A stretch of DNA of 23,016 nucleotides from Acanthamoeba lenticulata (lineage: Eukaryota; Discosea; Longamoebia; Acanthamoebidae): NCBI GenBank assembly GCA_002179805.1, contig NAVB01000996.1, forward strand, positions 1 to 23,016, written 5' to 3'. Below the pieces are notes generated by a model. That model saw only the letters and a program-made list of their open reading frames with translations. It had not been told where the DNA came from and searched no databases. The position numbers and the translations under genes were made by a program. This document shows, one piece after another, positions 20,189 to 23,016 of the stretch (position 1 is its first letter; every line of letters starts with the position of its first letter).

Positions 20189-22122
20189 TTACTCGAGGGG
20201 GCCCCTCTCGCCGACGGCGTAGACGAGGAAGCCGATCTGGGTGAGGGCGTTGTGGTCGAGGATGTTGCGCCCGTCAAAGAGGAAGGCCGGGCGGTACATC
20301 GAGGCGTAGAGGCGGGAGTAGTCTAAGGTCTTGAACTCGTCCCACTCGGTGAGGACGACCACCGCGTGGGCGGCCTTGGCGCCCTCGTAAACGTCGGTGA
20401 CGGTGACGGCCTTGGGGAAGTGCTCCTTGATCTCCTCGTGCGGCACCTTGGGGTCATAGATGTGCACGTCGGCCCCCTCGTTGGTCAGGAACCGGCACAC
20501 GTCGATGGCGGGCGACTCGCGCGTGTCGCCCGTGTCCTTCTTGAACGCGTAGCCCAGGAGGAGGATCTTCTTCCTGCGGACGGTGCCGAACATCTGCTTG
20601 AGAATGCGGCGGGCGAAGCGCTCCTTCTGGTACTCGTTCATCGCGATCACCTGCCGGAAGTACTCGGCCACCTCCGTCAAGTGGTAGTTCTCGCACTGTG
20701 GTGTGCGCATCGCACGAATGACACACACACACACACACACGCAACCGTGTGAGTCCTCCAGACCCAATTTGGGGGGATGATGGGGGATGGGGGAGCGTAC
20801 GAGGTAGACGAGGCCGTTGATGTCCTTCTTGAAGCAGGAGCCGCCCCATCCGACGGAGGTCTTGAGGAAGGTCGAGCCGATGCGCGTGTCCGTCCCCACC
20901 ACGCGCGTCACTTCGTCGATCTTGGCGCCCGTGGCCTCGCACACCGCCGACAGCGCGTTCACCTGCCCGCCACAACACCACCACCGCCACCACCAGGCAG
21001 CGGTCAGATAAAGGGCTCCCCCGCCCCCAACAAAACGATGAGGATGATGACGATGACGATGATGGTGTATACGCCCAGGAGATGGGTGGCGGCGATGACG
21101 CTTGGCGAACGACAAATGGAGAAACGAATAGAAGAAAGAGAGAAGAAAGAAAGAAAGAAAGAAAGGCGCGGATAGGAGGGGGCGTACGGTGGAGAGACGC
21201 TGGGCGAGGAAGGCGTTGGCGGCAAGCTTGGCCAGCTCGGAGGACCACAGGTTGGTGGTGATGATGCGGCTTCGGTCGATCCACTGGGCGTAGATGCTCG
21301 CCACCATCTCCGTCGCGCTGCGCATCAAGACAAGGAGAACACATGGCGTCAGGTTAGATAACGCTGTCAACCACTTAGAGAGTGTGTGTGTGAGAGAGAG
21401 AGAGGACACACGTACATCCTGCCGTCTTCGGTCTCGAGGCCGCCAATAAGGACGCGATCGGGCTCTTCCAGGTTGCGCACGGCCGAACCCTCAGCAAGGA
21501 ACTCCGGGTTGGAGACCACCTCGAACTTGACGCCTGGCCCACAAGCGTTTTGTCAAAAAAGGAAAAGGCGAAAACAAAAACAAAACAAAGACAAAGACAA
21601 AACCAGCAAACAAGAAACAAAAAGGAGGGATTTGGGGAGGGTTAACGAACCAGGAGCCTTGCTTGCATCGAGGATGCGGCGAACCTGCTCGGCAGTGCGC
21701 ACGGGCACGGTCGACTTCTCAACAATAACGTAGAAGCGCTCCTCCGTGGCGTACTTGGCGATTGAGCGCGACACAGCTTCCCAAGACGTGAGATCGTAGG
21801 CGCTTCCCGCACCGTAACCATACTCCTTGGTGCCAGTGTTGACGGCGATGAAGATCACGTCAGCTTCCTTGATGGCCTTGGGCAAATCGGCAGTGGTAAA
21901 GAAGAGATTCTTGTTGATGTGAGCCTTCACGATCTCCTCCAGCCCAGGCTCATAGATGGGAAGGTTTCCCGAGTTCCATTGGTTGATACGCTTCTCATCG
22001 ATGTCAACGATGGTCACGCTCATGTCAGGGGCGTGGGAGGCGATGATCGGCATCGTCGAGCCGCCAACGTAGCCGGCACCAACGCACACCACCCGCTTTA
22101 CCGTGTTGACTGCGCTCAGCAT
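20189..22122 (-). CDS. UGDH: UDP-glucose 6-dehydrogenase, 5 exons, 462 aa
   Basis: Exons (minus): 22122-21651, 21533-21416, 21317-21188, 20962-20801, 20695-20189 (1389 nt, phases agree). It oxidises UDP-glucose to UDP-glucuronate with two NAD+ in the cytosol, feeding glucuronate and xylose into glycans. Marks: an N-terminal Rossmann motif VVCVGAGYVGGSTM with VTIVDIDEKRI; IYEPGLEEIV; IAVNTGTK; VEKSTVPVRTAEQV; VSNPEFLAEGSAV; WSSELAKLAANAFLAQR; the catalytic cysteine C283 in SVGWGGSCFKKDI; and the C-terminal NAD-type fold ILLLGYAFKKDTGDTRESPA with GRNILD. The length fits the animal and amoebal enzyme (about 460-490). All catalytic motifs are intact, so it should be active. It lies head to tail with the SART3-like gene, 185 bp downstream of that gene's stop. 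Confidence 0.97.
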
Positions 22123-22307
22123 CCTTTTCAGTGGGGAAAGAGGTAGAAAAAAGATGATCTCTCTTATGCTAGCGGGCCGCGCACACAGACAAAAGAACAG
22201 CAGCGGGGCGGTCCCGCAACAGACGTGCGGGTCCCGGTTACTCTCTTCGTAACTCCGCGTGGAGTTTTAATAAAATTATTTGAATAGCTCGTTTCACAGG
22301 TCCGTTG

Positions 22308-22995
22308 CTACCCTCGTGGGCGCGATTTCCCCTTGGCGATGAGCTCGCGGAAGTGGGCGTTGGACTTGGTCGCCCCTGAAGAAGAAGAAGAAGCGGCCGT
22401 CGTGCTGATGGCGGCAGCGGTGGAGGGCAGAGCCGACTGTGGGCGCGGGGGCGGCGCTGTTGGAAGGCCGCCCGGCTTTTTCACAGCGCGCGGCATGAGG
22501 GCTGTCGAGGGCTTCGTCGCGACAGGAGACCTAGCAACCACCCCCCAACACCAGCAACAACAACGACACACAGCGACACGCCACCACGATGAGCGCCAGC
22601 GTTGGGGTGGCGGATGAGGAGAGAGAGAGAGAGAGAGAAACAGAAAAGGGGAGGGAGCCCGCGTACGAGGGCGACGGCGCAGCGCCACCGGCCGCAGCCT
22701 TTGCCTTGACGGCGGGTGGCTGGGAGCGCGCGACGTTGATGATGCGGCCACGGACGGTGGTCTGGTTGAGAGCGAGGGCGCGGAGCAGGGACTCGGGCGC
22801 AATGTATTGGATGTAGGCGTAGCCCTTGGACCGCTGCTTGTGGTCCCGGATGAGCCGCACGGCCTTGATCGGGCCCATGGCGCCGAAAACCTCGCGGATG
22901 TCCTCCTCGGCCATGTCGAAGCTCAGGTTGGACGCGAACACGGTCAGCGAGTCGTCGTAGGTGCGCTTGTCGACCTGCGGCTTGGGCGTCGTGTG
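22308..22995 (-). CDS. RRM protein with SART3/Prp24-like Lsm-interaction tail (3' part only)
   Basis: Exons (minus): about 22995-22667 and 22530-22308 (phases agree). The first exon has a single RRM: SLTVFASNLSFDMAEEDI (RNP2), RSKGYAYIQYI (RNP1) and GRIINVARSQPP. It is preceded by KRTYDDS. After a Ser/Ala/Pro linker the protein ends SNAHFRELIAKGKSRPR. SART3 and Prp24, which recycle U4/U6 snRNPs, end with an Lsm-interaction motif of the form SNxxFRxLxxK, so this is my best reading. An alternative is another RNA-binding protein with a chance likeness in the tail. An ATG at 23004 lies in frame, but it is followed at once by AAACAG, which looks like a splice acceptor, and is preceded by a poly-G run. 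I therefore think the gene continues upstream past the right edge, where HAT repeats would be expected for SART3. Confidence 0.7.
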
Positions 22996-23016
22996 CTGTT
23001 TCATCCCCCCCCCCCC

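Noticed and set aside
20454..21344. A 296-codon minus-strand frame next to UGDH.
   Set aside because: It runs in the wrong frame through UGDH exons and introns. The true frame carries all the catalytic motifs.

Overview
The window reads as nuclear DNA of an intron-rich, GC-rich unicellular eukaryote. Acanthamoeba (Amoebozoa) is my best guess. The reasons are many short introns (mostly 50-150 nt), pyrimidine-rich introns full of CT and C runs, short intergenic spaces, genes on both strands, and a typical eukaryotic gene set. The organism assignment is inference from gene style and protein character; I ran no search. There are no prokaryotic operons, CRISPR arrays, tRNA or rRNA genes, or transposons that I can support. 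Continuous reading frames do not equal genes here. I rebuilt ten gene models by hand, joining exons so that reading phase and protein family agree. For every complete model the exon lengths sum to a multiple of three.

Layout, left to right. (1) Minus strand, 204-1735: N-terminal part of a tandem calponin-homology actin-binding protein, filamin-like, running off the left edge. (2) Minus, 2272-5178: ATG4, the autophagy cysteine protease, 11 exons, 555 aa, ending in a LIR-like tail. (3) Plus, 5656-6719: a LAMTOR1/p18-like Ragulator subunit with an acylated N-terminus, divergent from ATG4 over a 477-bp gap. (4) Minus, 7035-9900: GTP-dependent phosphoenolpyruvate carboxykinase with a likely mitochondrial presequence, 8 exons. 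(5) Plus, 10082-12031: a compact DH-PH Rho guanine-nucleotide exchange factor. (6) Plus, 12151-13753: a Tra2-like SR splicing factor with an unusually long intron. (7) Plus, 13977-15601: SGT1 (TPR-CS-SGS co-chaperone). (8) Plus, 15785-19861: UTP13/TBL3, a WD40 subunit of the small-subunit processome. (9) Minus, 20189-22122: UDP-glucose 6-dehydrogenase. (10) Minus, 22308 to the right part of the window: the 3' part of an RRM protein with a SART3/Prp24-like C-terminal Lsm-binding tail.

Themes. ATG4 and the LAMTOR1-like gene both act on the lysosome/autophagy axis and are arranged head to head. Genes 4 and 5 also share a short (181-bp) divergent gap. Three genes concern RNA processing (Tra2-like, UTP13, SART3-like), but they are not contiguous and I claim no operon.

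The most unusual signals are at the splice sites. In my models, 52 of 62 donors carry C at intron position +4 (GTACG or GTGCG type), and only one is GTGAGT. Two introns seem to need GC-AG splicing. Other points are the 477-nt Tra2-like intron holding a long Gln-rich open frame that could be a poison exon, and the LIR-like end of ATG4. I did not find a wholly new multi-gene system.
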